A stretch of 18,985 nucleotides of DNA from Bacteroidales bacterium (GTDB lineage Bacteria; Bacteroidota; Bacteroidia; Bacteroidales; VadinHA17): assembly GCA_003162595.1 (NCBI GenBank), contig PMNJ01000242.1, positions 3,013 to 21,997 on the forward strand. Direction: 5' to 3'. Of the stretch, positions 7,569 to 14,813 are shown in pieces (position 1 is the first letter of the stretch; each line of letters opens with the position of its first letter). The notes beneath the pieces are model-generated. The model was not told the DNA's origin and did no database searches. It was given only the letters and a program-made list of their open reading frames with translations. A program made the translations under genes and the position numbers.

Positions 7569-8666
7569 TTATACGTTAAACCTTATATGCAGTATGTCGC
7601 CATCCTCAACTATATAATTCTTGCCTTCGATATAAAATTTTCCTGCTTCCTTGCATGCATGCTCTGTTCCGAGTGAAACAAAGTCGTGATATTTCATGAC
7701 TTCAGCTCTGATAAATCCTCTTTCAAGGTCGCTGTGAATGACACCTGCAGCTTTTGGAGCAGTCATCCCTGTCTTAATGGTCCAGGCTCTTATCTCCATC
7801 GGTCCCACAGTGAAAAAAGTCTGGAGGCTCAGCATCTTATAGGCTGCTCTCACAAGTTTATCAACACCCGGTTCAGCCAGTCCGGCATCTTTAAGAAATG
7901 CCAGACGGTCTTCAGTATTTTCAAGTTCTGCAATTTCTGCTTCCGTTGCCCCTGCTATTACAGCAATTTCTGCATTCTGCACTTTCAGATATTCCTTAAC
8001 CTTTTCAACATAATTATTACCTGTAATTGCTGACTTATCATCAACATTGCACACATACATTACAGGCTTCATGGTGAGAAGAAAGAGGTCATCAACGTAT
8101 TTTTTATCTTCTTCCTTCACTTCAAGTGTTCTTGCATTTTTAAATTCTTCAAAATGCTCCCTGTACAGATGAAGAATCTCTGCTCCGTGTTTCGCATCTT
8201 TATCGCCAGCTTTAGCTGCACGTCCAAGTCGCTCAATCTTTTTTTCGACCGACTCAAGATCCTTTACCTGCAATTCCAGATCAATCGTTTCAAGGTCACG
8301 CACAGGATCAACCGAACCGTCGATATGCGGAAGAGCTTCATTATCGAAGCATCGCAGAACGTGAATTAATGCATCTGTATTTCTGATATCGCCAAGGAAT
8401 TTATTACCAACTCCCTCACCTTTATTAGACCCTTTCGCTAATCCTGGAATATCGACAATTTCAACAGTGGTATGAACGATCCTATCAGTAACCTGATGTT
8501 TTTCAAGCTCATACAACCTTGGATCGGGAACCTGGACAACTCCCATGTTAGACTTTGTTGCACTGAATGCAAAGGCATTTGTTTCCCCTTTGGTATTGGA
8601 TATACAATTAAAAATCGTCGTTTTCCCAACATTGGTTATACCTATAATTCCACATTGAAGAGCCAT
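7569..8666 (-). CDS. ychF: Ribosome-associated ATPase YchF (Obg-like ATPase)
   Basis: YchF is a universal P-loop NTPase of the Obg family that prefers ATP, binds ribosomes and influences stress responses. The 365-residue product has the P loop GITNVGKTT (9-17), the G3 motif DIPGLAKG (72-79) followed by the family block SNKGEGVGNKFL, and an altered G4 motif NVDD (207-210) where true GTPases have NKxD, consistent with ATP preference. A coiled-coil helical insert covers about 130-200, and a C-terminal TGS domain about 282-364. Length matches the family. A promoter-like sequence sits just upstream (8694-8725), and the M14 peptidase gene follows after 7 bases. Confidence 0.96.
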   Translation of the reverse strand: MALQCGIIGITNVGKTTIFNCISNTKGETNAFAFSATKSNMGVVQVPDPRLYELEKHQVTDRIVHTTVEIVDIPGLAKGSNKGEGVGNKFLGDIRNTDALIHVLRCFDNEALPHIDGSVDPVRDLETIDLELQVKDLESVEKKIERLGRAAKAGDKDAKHGAEILHLYREHFEEFKNARTLEVKEEDKKYVDDLFLLTMKPVMYVCNVDDKSAITGNNYVEKVKEYLKVQNAEIAVIAGATEAEIAELENTEDRLAFLKDAGLAEPGVDKLVRAAYKMLSLQTFFTVGPMEIRAWTIKTGMTAPKAAGVIHSDLERGFIRAEVMKYHDFVSLGTEHACKEAGKFYIEGKNYIVEDGDILHIRFNV

Positions 8667-8693
8667 CAGTAATACGGATTAATTGATTCGGAG

Positions 8694-8725
8694 CAAATTT
8701 ATCATAATTATGGGGATAATTCAAC
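8694..8725 (-). promoter_or_regulatory. Bacteroidota-type promoter for ychF
   Basis: On the minus strand GTTG (8725-8722) is followed by 20 bases and TAAATTTG (8701-8694). This matches the -7 element TAnnTTTG fully and three of four bases of the -33 element. It predicts a leader of about 20 bases before the ychF ATG at 8666. Confidence 0.5.
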
Positions 8726-8750
8726 CCCTAAAATCATTCTCTTTTGGGAG

Positions 8751-8794
8751 TTTTGCCCCTGTCCCGCTTAGTCGGGACTTCCCCCTAAAGGGGG
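8751..8794 (+). repeat. GC-rich palindromic intergenic element, copy 2
   Basis: The copy begins TTTTGCCCCT and contains two hairpins: GTCCCG/CGGGAC around a 6-base loop (8761-8778), then CCCCCTAAAGGGGG (8781-8794). The TTTTGCCCC opening and CCCCTAAAGGGG core are shared with copies 1 and 3; the first hairpin is extra to this copy. It faces copy 3 across 48 bases. Confidence 0.75.
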
Positions 8795-8842
8795 ACTAAA
8801 ACTGTGATTTTACCAGAACTACCTCTTGTATTGGCGTATTAA

Positions 8843-8872
8843 CTCCCCTTTAGGGGGGCAGGGGGGCAAAAA
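8843..8872 (-). repeat. GC-rich palindromic intergenic element, copy 3 (inverted)
   Basis: On the plus strand this reads CTCCCCTTTAGGGGGG, then CAGGGGGGCAAAAA. Its reverse complement gives a T-run, GCCCCCC, two bases, CCCCCC, TAAA, GGGG, nearly the same as copy 1. It starts about 18 bases beyond the stop of the response regulator gene (minus strand) and forms a head-to-head pair with copy 2, so it could end transcription of the two-component operon. Confidence 0.75.
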
Positions 8873-8889
8873 GACTAATGGTTTGTATC

Positions 8890-9555
8890 TTATATCAGCC
8901 CTTTATCCGACGCAATCTTTATCAATGACGCCGTATTTCTGGCCTGCAACTTTACGATCAGGTTTTTACGATGACTGTCAACCGTTAACGGAGAAATAAA
9001 TAACTTTTCAGCGATTTCCAGGTTTGTGAATCCTTCAGCCAGTAATTTCAGAACACTGCTTTCACGCCGTGTTATCATCAGTTCATTTTCCGGGGTTTTC
9101 TTTAATAAATTCTCAGCCTCGGTGCAGAGATATCTATTCCCTGAAAAGACCTCATTGACACCCTCCATTATCTCTTCCGAAGATGCATTCTTCAAAACGT
9201 AGCCGTAAGCCCCATTATCAAGCATTTGCTGGATAAAAACCCGTTCTGTGTATGTTGTCAGAGCCAGGATTTTCTGATTTTGGTGTTTTTCAAGAATTAA
9301 CCTGCACAAATCAATTCCGCTGATATCAGGCAAATTGATATCCAGCAAAAGAACGTCAGGTGTTAACCATTTAAGCAACTGAAGGCACTCCTTTCCTGTT
9401 CCGGCTACACCTTCAATACAATATCTGCCTGAGGAAGTAAACATTAATTGCAAGCCCTCCACCACTACAGGGTGATCCTCAACAATAACTAACGAGATGC
9501 AATTCTTTGTTCCATTATGTTTTGAATTCGACGATTGCTTCGGTACCTTTTCCAT
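8890..9555 (-). CDS. NarL/LuxR-type response regulator
   Basis: This is the DNA-binding output protein of a two-component system. Starting at the ATG at 9555 it has 221 residues. The receiver domain (about 20-138) shows the acidic pair E26/D27 (VIVEDHP), phosphoacceptor D72 (DVLLLDINLPD), T100 and K122 (YVLKNAS). A LuxR-type helix-turn-helix covers about 157-217, with TRRESSVLKLLAEGFTN and the recognition helix region SPLTVDSHRKNL. An ATG at 9594 would add 13 residues inside the kinase gene; I prefer 9555 because the receiver fold starts well after either. The start lies within the kinase gene (41-base overlap), so the pair is translated together. Target genes cannot be read from sequence; the adjacent surface lipoprotein is one candidate. 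Confidence 0.92.
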   Translation of the reverse strand: MEKVPKQSSNSKHNGTKNCISLVIVEDHPVVVEGLQLMFTSSGRYCIEGVAGTGKECLQLLKWLTPDVLLLDINLPDISGIDLCRLILEKHQNQKILALTTYTERVFIQQMLDNGAYGYVLKNASSEEIMEGVNEVFSGNRYLCTEAENLLKKTPENELMITRRESSVLKLLAEGFTNLEIAEKLFISPLTVDSHRKNLIVKLQARNTASLIKIASDKGLI

Positions 9556-11506
9556 GTTCCGAAGATAAGTCAAAATGACCACCAAAAGAAGCAACTCTTG
9601 ATCTAATATTTGCCAATCCCTTTCCTGAGGATTGCCCTGCTGCCTTCATGTCCATACCTTTGCCATTATCCTGAACAGTTATAGACAACCTTTTCTCTTC
9701 ACTGACAACCTGAACTGTTATTTCAGATGCATCCGAGTGTTTCATGGCATTGTTTACCAATTCCTGGACGATCCGATAGGAAGCAATTTCAAGCTTTTCG
9801 TCATATCTCTTCTCAATTCCGTAAAATGCAAATTTTACCTTTAAACCGCTGTTCCCGACTCCATCACAGAAATCTGAAAGGGTCTGATGTAACCCGTAGC
9901 GGAAAAGTGTTTCAGGCATAAGATTATGGGCAACATGCCGCAGTTCTTTTATTGATGTATCCAATAGTCCGAGTGCATGATCATACAGATCCAATCCTTC
10001 CTGAGTAATAATAGCATTGCCTTTCATATTCATCAATGTTAATTTTAATCCAGATAATAATCCACCTAATCCATCGTGTAAGTCACGAGCAAGCCTTGAG
10101 CGTTCAGTTTCTTCACCCTGGAGAGTAGAATTCAAAGCAATAATCTGCCTTTCCTGTTCCAGCTCATGGATTCGCTGTTCCTGGATCATTGCCTTTTGTT
10201 TGGAGATTTCACGGGTAATCTTATAATTCCTGTAAATAGTAAAACCCGCTATCATTGAAATCAGAAGTATACCAGATAATGCCAATACCGTCGCATTTCT
10301 TCGCTCGATAGTTGCGTTTTGTATTTTCTGTTCAGTTTCCAGTTTTTCTATTTTAAAAGATCTCTCCCTGGCTTTATATTTAGCATTTACAAAATTCATC
10401 TGCTTTCTGGCTTCATCTGAAGAAACTGCATCTGCAGCATCAATATATTTATTTAAAAAATCAAATGCCTGATGATAATTATGCCTGTCAGATTCAAGAC
10501 ACGATAATGCATCATAAATGTTTCTCTGAAGAAGAGCTGATTTTATTTCATTAGCTTTAGTCAAGGCATCATTCAGGATGATAGAAGAAACCCGGTAATT
10601 TTTCAGGTAATAATTCATCAGGCCCATCTTGTACCTGGCATCTATCTGATCAAATAAAACTCCTGAATTTAAAGCTGAATTATATGCCTTCTCATAATAA
10701 CCCAGCGATTCCTGATATTTCCCTTTCCTGCTGAGAAGGAAACCATAATTATAATAATATGTATGATATAGTCCCTGATTATTAGCCCTTTGCAGCAGTT
10801 TGCCTGCTTTATCATAGTATTTAAGCCCCTCTTCATATTTATTGGTTTCATTCAGCCAGTTACCATAATCAATATAAACTGCTGCTATATCATAAGGGTT
10901 TGTAAGCTTTCCGACAATCTCAAGGTTTTTTCTTGCATATATACCTGCAGTATCAAATTGATTTAACTTAAGATAACAATCACCAATTTTACTGATTACA
11001 TCCCTAAGATCAGGATATTCGCTGTTCCGGGTGGTAATTTCTTCTGCCTGAAGGTACATACCCAAAGCAGTGGCAAAGTCACCCTGCTGATGGTAAATTG
11101 ACCCTAAGACAATCTGAGTCCTGGCACAAGCCTTTGACCATTCTTTGTTCTTTCCCTTGCTGAACTGATCCATGGCATTTGTTAAATTATTCATTGCCAG
11201 TTCATATTCTGCCTGCTTATTGTAAAATATGCCTGCAGTAAGAAAGCAGTCCCCCCGAAGATATGAACTCATTTTTTGTTCCGAAACAATAATATTCTGC
11301 TTTAAAAGCTGTTGGGCCTCAATACTATCTGCCGGTGTTAATCCAAGAATTAATTTGTTCCGTAAAATTATTTTAATGGAATCATCCTGAACCGCAGCAA
11401 TAATTTTTTTTAAGGAATCTGTTGTATGAACCTGTGCAGGGGATGATATATTAAGAACAGTAAAAATGGATAGGACAATAAATATCGCCTGCTTTTTGAT
11501 TTTCAT
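9515..11506 (-). CDS. TPR-containing sensor histidine kinase (HisKA_3 family)
   Basis: This is a membrane sensor kinase partnered with the overlapping regulator. The 663-residue product has a signal peptide (about 1-24) and a long periplasmic region of about 380 residues made of tetratricopeptide-like helical repeats (for example around 88-115, 131-155, 170-195, 208-240, 248-280, 289-320 and 328-360). A coiled-coil stretch (about 370-403), one membrane segment (about 405-424) and a cytoplasmic coiled coil (about 430-465) follow. The dimerisation/phosphoacceptor domain has His477 in RLARDLHDGLGG, the HisKA_3 type used by NarX/DesK-like kinases. The ATP-binding domain shows NNAMKHS (585-591), DNGKGMD (613-619) and GKGLANIRSR (628-637). 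TPR kinases with a LuxR-type partner are common in Bacteroidota; the ligand is unknown. Confidence 0.93.
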   Translation of the reverse strand: MKIKKQAIFIVLSIFTVLNISSPAQVHTTDSLKKIIAAVQDDSIKIILRNKLILGLTPADSIEAQQLLKQNIIVSEQKMSSYLRGDCFLTAGIFYNKQAEYELAMNNLTNAMDQFSKGKNKEWSKACARTQIVLGSIYHQQGDFATALGMYLQAEEITTRNSEYPDLRDVISKIGDCYLKLNQFDTAGIYARKNLEIVGKLTNPYDIAAVYIDYGNWLNETNKYEEGLKYYDKAGKLLQRANNQGLYHTYYYNYGFLLSRKGKYQESLGYYEKAYNSALNSGVLFDQIDARYKMGLMNYYLKNYRVSSIILNDALTKANEIKSALLQRNIYDALSCLESDRHNYHQAFDFLNKYIDAADAVSSDEARKQMNFVNAKYKARERSFKIEKLETEQKIQNATIERRNATVLALSGILLISMIAGFTIYRNYKITREISKQKAMIQEQRIHELEQERQIIALNSTLQGEETERSRLARDLHDGLGGLLSGLKLTLMNMKGNAIITQEGLDLYDHALGLLDTSIKELRHVAHNLMPETLFRYGLHQTLSDFCDGVGNSGLKVKFAFYGIEKRYDEKLEIASYRIVQELVNNAMKHSDASEITVQVVSEEKRLSITVQDNGKGMDMKAAGQSSGKGLANIRSRVASFGGHFDLSSEHGKGTEAIVEFKT

Positions 11507-11526
11507 GATTTCGGAATTGATATAAT

Positions 11527-11557
11527 CAAAAATAATATTATTCAGATGATTAAAAAA
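11527..11557 (-). promoter_or_regulatory. Promoter-like site for the histidine kinase gene
   Basis: On the minus strand TTTT (11557-11554), 19 bases, then TATTTTTG (11534-11527): the -7 element is a full match and the -33 element matches three of four. It lies between the terminator of the preceding gene and the kinase ATG at 11506, giving a short leader of about 14 bases. Confidence 0.45.
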
Positions 11558-11584
11558 TTCCTGAAAACAAGGCTTTATTCAAAA

Positions 11585-11615
11585 GAGAAGCCTGTACGAC
11601 TGAAACAGGCTTCTC
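11585..11615 (-). terminator. Intrinsic terminator after the beta-helix lipoprotein gene
   Basis: A perfect 11-bp stem (GAGAAGCCTGT at 11585-11595 pairing with ACAGGCTTCTC at 11605-11615) with a 9-base loop lies 24 bases past the lipoprotein stop. On the minus strand it is followed by TTTTGAAT, a short T-tract. It separates the lipoprotein transcript from the two-component genes. Confidence 0.75.
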
Positions 11616-11638
11616 AAAAGGAATACAGGTATCAGTTA

Positions 11639-13603
11639 TTAATTAGCCGTCCAGGTAAAATTGTTGCCCAGGCCTGTTGGCATAGTAATGCCTGTTTTAT
11701 ACTCGGCAGCGTGAGTCGAACTAAAACTACTGATGTTTGTATAACCGACATTGATTGGTTTTCTTGTATAAATAGCAGGTACTCCTGACATTCCGGTATA
11801 TAGAAAATCGCAATATGACAGACCGGTATTGCTCTGAGTATAATCTGCAAAATAAAGCCCTTTCCATGAACCAGCTACCGGGCTTGTAGATGCTGAAGTA
11901 AATGTTATCCTGCTGGCACTGGTTCCAACAGCCGTAATCTTAGTGTTGGCATAGTACCCGAAATAAAAATAAGAGTCATTAACAAACATTAATTTTGAAC
12001 CGGCTTCAATGGTTATATTACCATCGATATCATTTTCTCCCCCGGTTATATATAAATCAGCTGTTTGTTTCTTCCATGTTACATCATTGCTATATTGAGC
12101 ATCACCTGATACCTGGATACCTTTTCCTGTTTCTGCAGTAAACGTATTTGGTGTACCTAAATCCGGCAGATGCTTAGTACTGATTGATATGAGATGATTA
12201 ACACAACTGAAGATTGTATTCCCTGTAAAGGTTTGAAATCCTGCGTCTGAATCGAGAACTATACCATAACTGCTGCTGTTGCGTATGGTACTGTTGGTGA
12301 AGATAATAGAACTGGTTCCACTCATGTATAGAGCACCTTCATTGACATTGGAGCCTGCATAATCAAAAATACAATAATTCATTTTTGAATTTGTCTGGGT
12401 ATAATCATAAAACGTTATTCCTCTCCATGAACCTGCAACTGGACTTGATGCATTAGATGTGAATTTAATTGGGGATGCACTCGTGCCATCGGCAATAAAA
12501 GTAGTCGCAGCATAGTAACCTATGGCAAACCAACCGGCAGCTTCAAACCTGAATTGAGTACCAGGCTCAATTGTCAGATTCCCATCTATATCAACCTCGC
12601 CTTCAATTATATAAGGAATAGTTAAATTTTTCCATGTCTGGGAAGATGTACTTTTAAAATCACCATCAATCAAAATACCGAAACAGTTTGTGAATGTGTT
12701 TCCTGTTCCGACTGTTCCGAGTTTCTGTGCATCTATAACGAGACCGTACTGGGAAGTTGAGTTAATATTGTTATTGTCAAAAGTACTGAAGCCTCCTAAA
12801 CTGTTAGTATAATTGGTCCATATACCATAGCTGCCTGATAAACTAATGGTGCAATTACTTATCGACAGGTCACATCCATCTATGTTTAAAGCACCATAAT
12901 TTGTGTTACTGCCTGCATACATAATATTACAGTATGATAAAGATGAATTGTTTAATGTATAATCTTCAAAAAATAAACCCTCCCATGCCCCGGCAGCAGG
13001 AACAAGTGCACTGGATGTGAAAATAATAGGTTTGACGGAGGTCCCGTTGGCGATCAGAGTTGCATTGCTGCCATCTCCTATAGACAGACTCGCACCTGCT
13101 GAAAATTTTATTACAGTGCCTGGTTGAATTGTAAGCACTGAGTTATTGCCAATAGAAATGTGCCCTGTGATAAAATATGTTTTGTCCGCGGTCCAGTTCA
13201 CTGATGATGTAATATCCTGATCTACAGATACACCTCCGGTTCCTACAGTAACCGTCCAGGTTGTTATTGTATTGTCAGGGCGTTTAATTGAGTAAACAAC
13301 CGGGGAGCTAAAATTCTGTGCCTGTCCTGATGCTGGTGTTATTGTATGACCAGCTGCGATAGAAATATCGGTAACCAGACTTGTTAATACGGTGCCGATT
13401 GGAACAGTTACAGATACGGTTTTATTTACTGTATCTATAATGCCTGTTGCTGCCGGAGTGACAATCTTGAAATAGGTAATTTGTTTACCGACCGAAACAA
13501 TCTTTGTTACAGGATCTTGTGTTGAGTCATCCTTTTTGCATCCATTTAGTGTAAATAAAAGAAGAAAGAAAACTCCTGATAGCTTGAAAAATGTCTGTTT
13601 CAT
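11639..13603 (-). CDS. Predicted surface lipoprotein: DUF5018-like domain plus triplicated right-handed beta-helix
   Basis: The specific function is unknown. The 654-residue product has a lipoprotein signal ending at Cys22 (LNGC), followed by KKDDS, which fits the Bacteroidota surface-export signal X-K-(D/E)2-X, so display on the cell surface is expected. Residues about 35-121 resemble DUF5018, an immunoglobulin-like module. The rest is a parallel beta-helix built from three related units of about 187 residues: TIQPGT/TIEPGT/TIEAGS recur at 158, 344 and 531, and the W-x-G motif at W207, W393 and W580. Each unit has the sequence order TI.PGT, GTSA.PI.FTS, W.G..F.DYT, YC...YAG. Such proteins often bind or cleave polysaccharides, but I see no catalytic signature, so adhesion or glycan binding is a guess. 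It has its own terminator, and a weak promoter candidate lies upstream. Confidence 0.85.
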   Translation of the reverse strand: MKQTFFKLSGVFFLLLFTLNGCKKDDSTQDPVTKIVSVGKQITYFKIVTPAATGIIDTVNKTVSVTVPIGTVLTSLVTDISIAAGHTITPASGQAQNFSSPVVYSIKRPDNTITTWTVTVGTGGVSVDQDITSSVNWTADKTYFITGHISIGNNSVLTIQPGTVIKFSAGASLSIGDGSNATLIANGTSVKPIIFTSSALVPAAGAWEGLFFEDYTLNNSSLSYCNIMYAGSNTNYGALNIDGCDLSISNCTISLSGSYGIWTNYTNSLGGFSTFDNNNINSTSQYGLVIDAQKLGTVGTGNTFTNCFGILIDGDFKSTSSQTWKNLTIPYIIEGEVDIDGNLTIEPGTQFRFEAAGWFAIGYYAATTFIADGTSASPIKFTSNASSPVAGSWRGITFYDYTQTNSKMNYCIFDYAGSNVNEGALYMSGTSSIIFTNSTIRNSSSYGIVLDSDAGFQTFTGNTIFSCVNHLISISTKHLPDLGTPNTFTAETGKGIQVSGDAQYSNDVTWKKQTADLYITGGENDIDGNITIEAGSKLMFVNDSYFYFGYYANTKITAVGTSASRITFTSASTSPVAGSWKGLYFADYTQSNTGLSYCDFLYTGMSGVPAIYTRKPINVGYTNISSFSSTHAAEYKTGITMPTGLGNNFTWTAN

Positions 13604-13669
13604 TGTTTTTAATTTTTTAGTTTAGTTATTCTTTTCTGAAAGTTTCAAATTTTTACTTTTTGAACAGGA

Positions 13670-13700
13670 TAAAGGTATTCTGCATTCAAACAGCAGAAAA
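13670..13700 (-). promoter_or_regulatory. Weak promoter candidate for the beta-helix lipoprotein
   Basis: On the minus strand TTTT (13700-13697), 19 bases, TACCTTTA (13677-13670): 10 of the 12 fixed consensus positions match. It lies in the 193-base divergent gap 13604-13796, which otherwise holds only AT-rich sequence. In such sequence this match could occur by chance. Confidence 0.3.
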
Positions 13701-13725
13701 TCCCCTTTTTCGTGGATTTTTACTT

Positions 13726-13756
13726 TTTTATTATTCAATCAGGACTTTTATCTTTA
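13726..13756 (+). promoter_or_regulatory. Weak promoter candidate for the ECF sigma cassette
   Basis: TTTT (13726-13729), 19 bases, TATCTTTA (13749-13756): 10 of 12 fixed positions of the Bacteroidota housekeeping consensus. It would give a leader of about 35 bases. ECF sigma genes are often self-activated, so the true promoter may have a different, unrecognised sequence. Confidence 0.25.
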
Positions 13757-13796
13757 AACCTTTTAAAGTTCTTTCCATCTAAGAAGAAAATCACCA

Positions 13797-14348
13797 TTGA
13801 AATTGAATACCATCAGGCCCGACGATAACATTTCTGAATTACTAAAGACTGATCTGAATAAAGGTTTCCAGCTTTTAGTTGAGAAATACAGCCAGAAGCT
13901 CTATTGGCATATCCGCCGGCTGGTAATCTTGCATGAAGATGCCGATGACGCTCTTCAGAACACTTTTATCAATGCCTGGAAAAGTATTGGGAATTTCAGG
14001 AGTGAAAGTTCTCTTTATACCTGGCTTTATACTATTGCGACCAATGAAGCGCTTGCACTAATAAATAAAAGAAAAAGAAATGCTGCAGTCTCAATAGATG
14101 ATTTGGAAAGCTACTTTGCCAGTTCTCATGAAGGCAGCATCTGGTTTGACGGAGATGAAGCACAATTAAAGCTTCAAAATGCAATTTTGCAACTTCCTGA
14201 AAAACAGCGCATTGTTTTTAATCTGAAATATTTTGATGAAATGACATACAATGATATGAGCAAAGTGTTGAAAACTTCAGAAGGCGCTCTGAAAGCATCT
14301 TATCATCATGCAGTGAAGAAAATCGAAAAAATAATACTCAGTGATTAA
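13797..14348 (+). CDS. ECF-family RNA polymerase sigma factor
   Basis: This is an alternative sigma factor that directs RNA polymerase to a small regulon, usually in response to an envelope signal. The 183-residue product has region 2 at about residues 25-95 (HEDADDALQNTFINAWKSI, then SLYTWLYTIATNEALALINK, the core-binding and -10 recognition helices) and region 4 at about 125-178 (LQLPEKQRIVFNLKYFDEMTYNDMSK, a helix-turn-helix for -35 contact, ending in the LKASYHHAVKK helix). There is no region 3, as expected for ECF factors. The start is a TTG at 13797: no in-frame ATG exists between the upstream stop at 13764 and region 2, so a non-ATG start is needed. The membrane-protein and Spy-like genes that follow in the same direction suggest a sigma/anti-sigma/sensor cassette. 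Confidence 0.93.
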   Translation: MKLNTIRPDDNISELLKTDLNKGFQLLVEKYSQKLYWHIRRLVILHEDADDALQNTFINAWKSIGNFRSESSLYTWLYTIATNEALALINKRKRNAAVSIDDLESYFASSHEGSIWFDGDEAQLKLQNAILQLPEKQRIVFNLKYFDEMTYNDMSKVLKTSEGALKASYHHAVKKIEKIILSD

Positions 14349-14377
14349 ACCTTCCTAATTATTAAATATCTAAGGAA

Positions 14378-14803
14378 ATGATGAACAAGTTAAATGAAAT
14401 ACCGGAAAAAAATCCTTTTAAAGTACCTGACAACTACTTTGAGGAGGTAAACAGAAAAATAATTACTGCCGCTTCGGGTATTGACCGGGAAGTCTTAAAG
14501 GTCAGCGTATATAACAGGTTCAAAACCAGTTTTCTTATAGCAGCTTCTGTTGCAGGTTTAATTTTAATCACTTATACGACAATAAAGCTTCTATCTCCGG
14601 TCAAGGTAAATTCTCCGGTATCAGAAGTACTCCATGAAATAAGCCCTGATTCATATCTGAACGATATAGATCTTTCATCACTTGAAGAAAACGCGTCTTC
14701 CCTGGTCCTTTCTGAGGAGGTACCAGATGTAAGCAAAAAGGATATAATTGATTATCTTTTAAATGAAAATGTTGAAATAAATGATATTTATGCACAGCTA
14801 TAA
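14378..14803 (+). CDS. Single-pass membrane protein, candidate anti-sigma factor
   Basis: I do not recognise a named family with certainty. The 141-residue product has an N-terminal cytoplasmic segment of about 50 residues starting MMNKLNEIPEKNPFKVPDNY; a PFKVPxNYF-like block is common in small Bacteroidota proteins encoded after ECF sigma genes. One membrane segment follows (about 51-71), then an acidic outer domain of about 70 residues ending in a DIIDYLLNENVEINDIYAQL-like tail. The layout (short cytoplasmic part, one membrane helix, extracytoplasmic part) and the position 29 bases after the sigma gene fit an anti-sigma factor that holds the sigma at the membrane. No zinc-binding HxxxCxxC motif is present. 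Two ATGs in tandem (14378, 14381) follow AAGGA, so either may be used. Confidence 0.75.
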   Translation: MMNKLNEIPEKNPFKVPDNYFEEVNRKIITAASGIDREVLKVSVYNRFKTSFLIAASVAGLILITYTTIKLLSPVKVNSPVSEVLHEISPDSYLNDIDLSSLEENASSLVLSEEVPDVSKKDIIDYLLNENVEINDIYAQL

Positions 14804-14813
14804 ATTCAATGCC

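Noticed and set aside
7686..8033. Open frame of 115 codons on the plus strand inside ychF
   Set aside because: It is antisense to a strongly conserved gene, is Cys/Phe/Ser-rich with no recognisable domain, and has the composition expected from an opposite-strand shadow.
11546..11788. Small plus-strand open frame spanning the terminator and the end of the beta-helix gene
   Set aside because: It overlaps the terminator hairpin and reads antisense to the lipoprotein gene; no family resemblance or ribosome site was seen.
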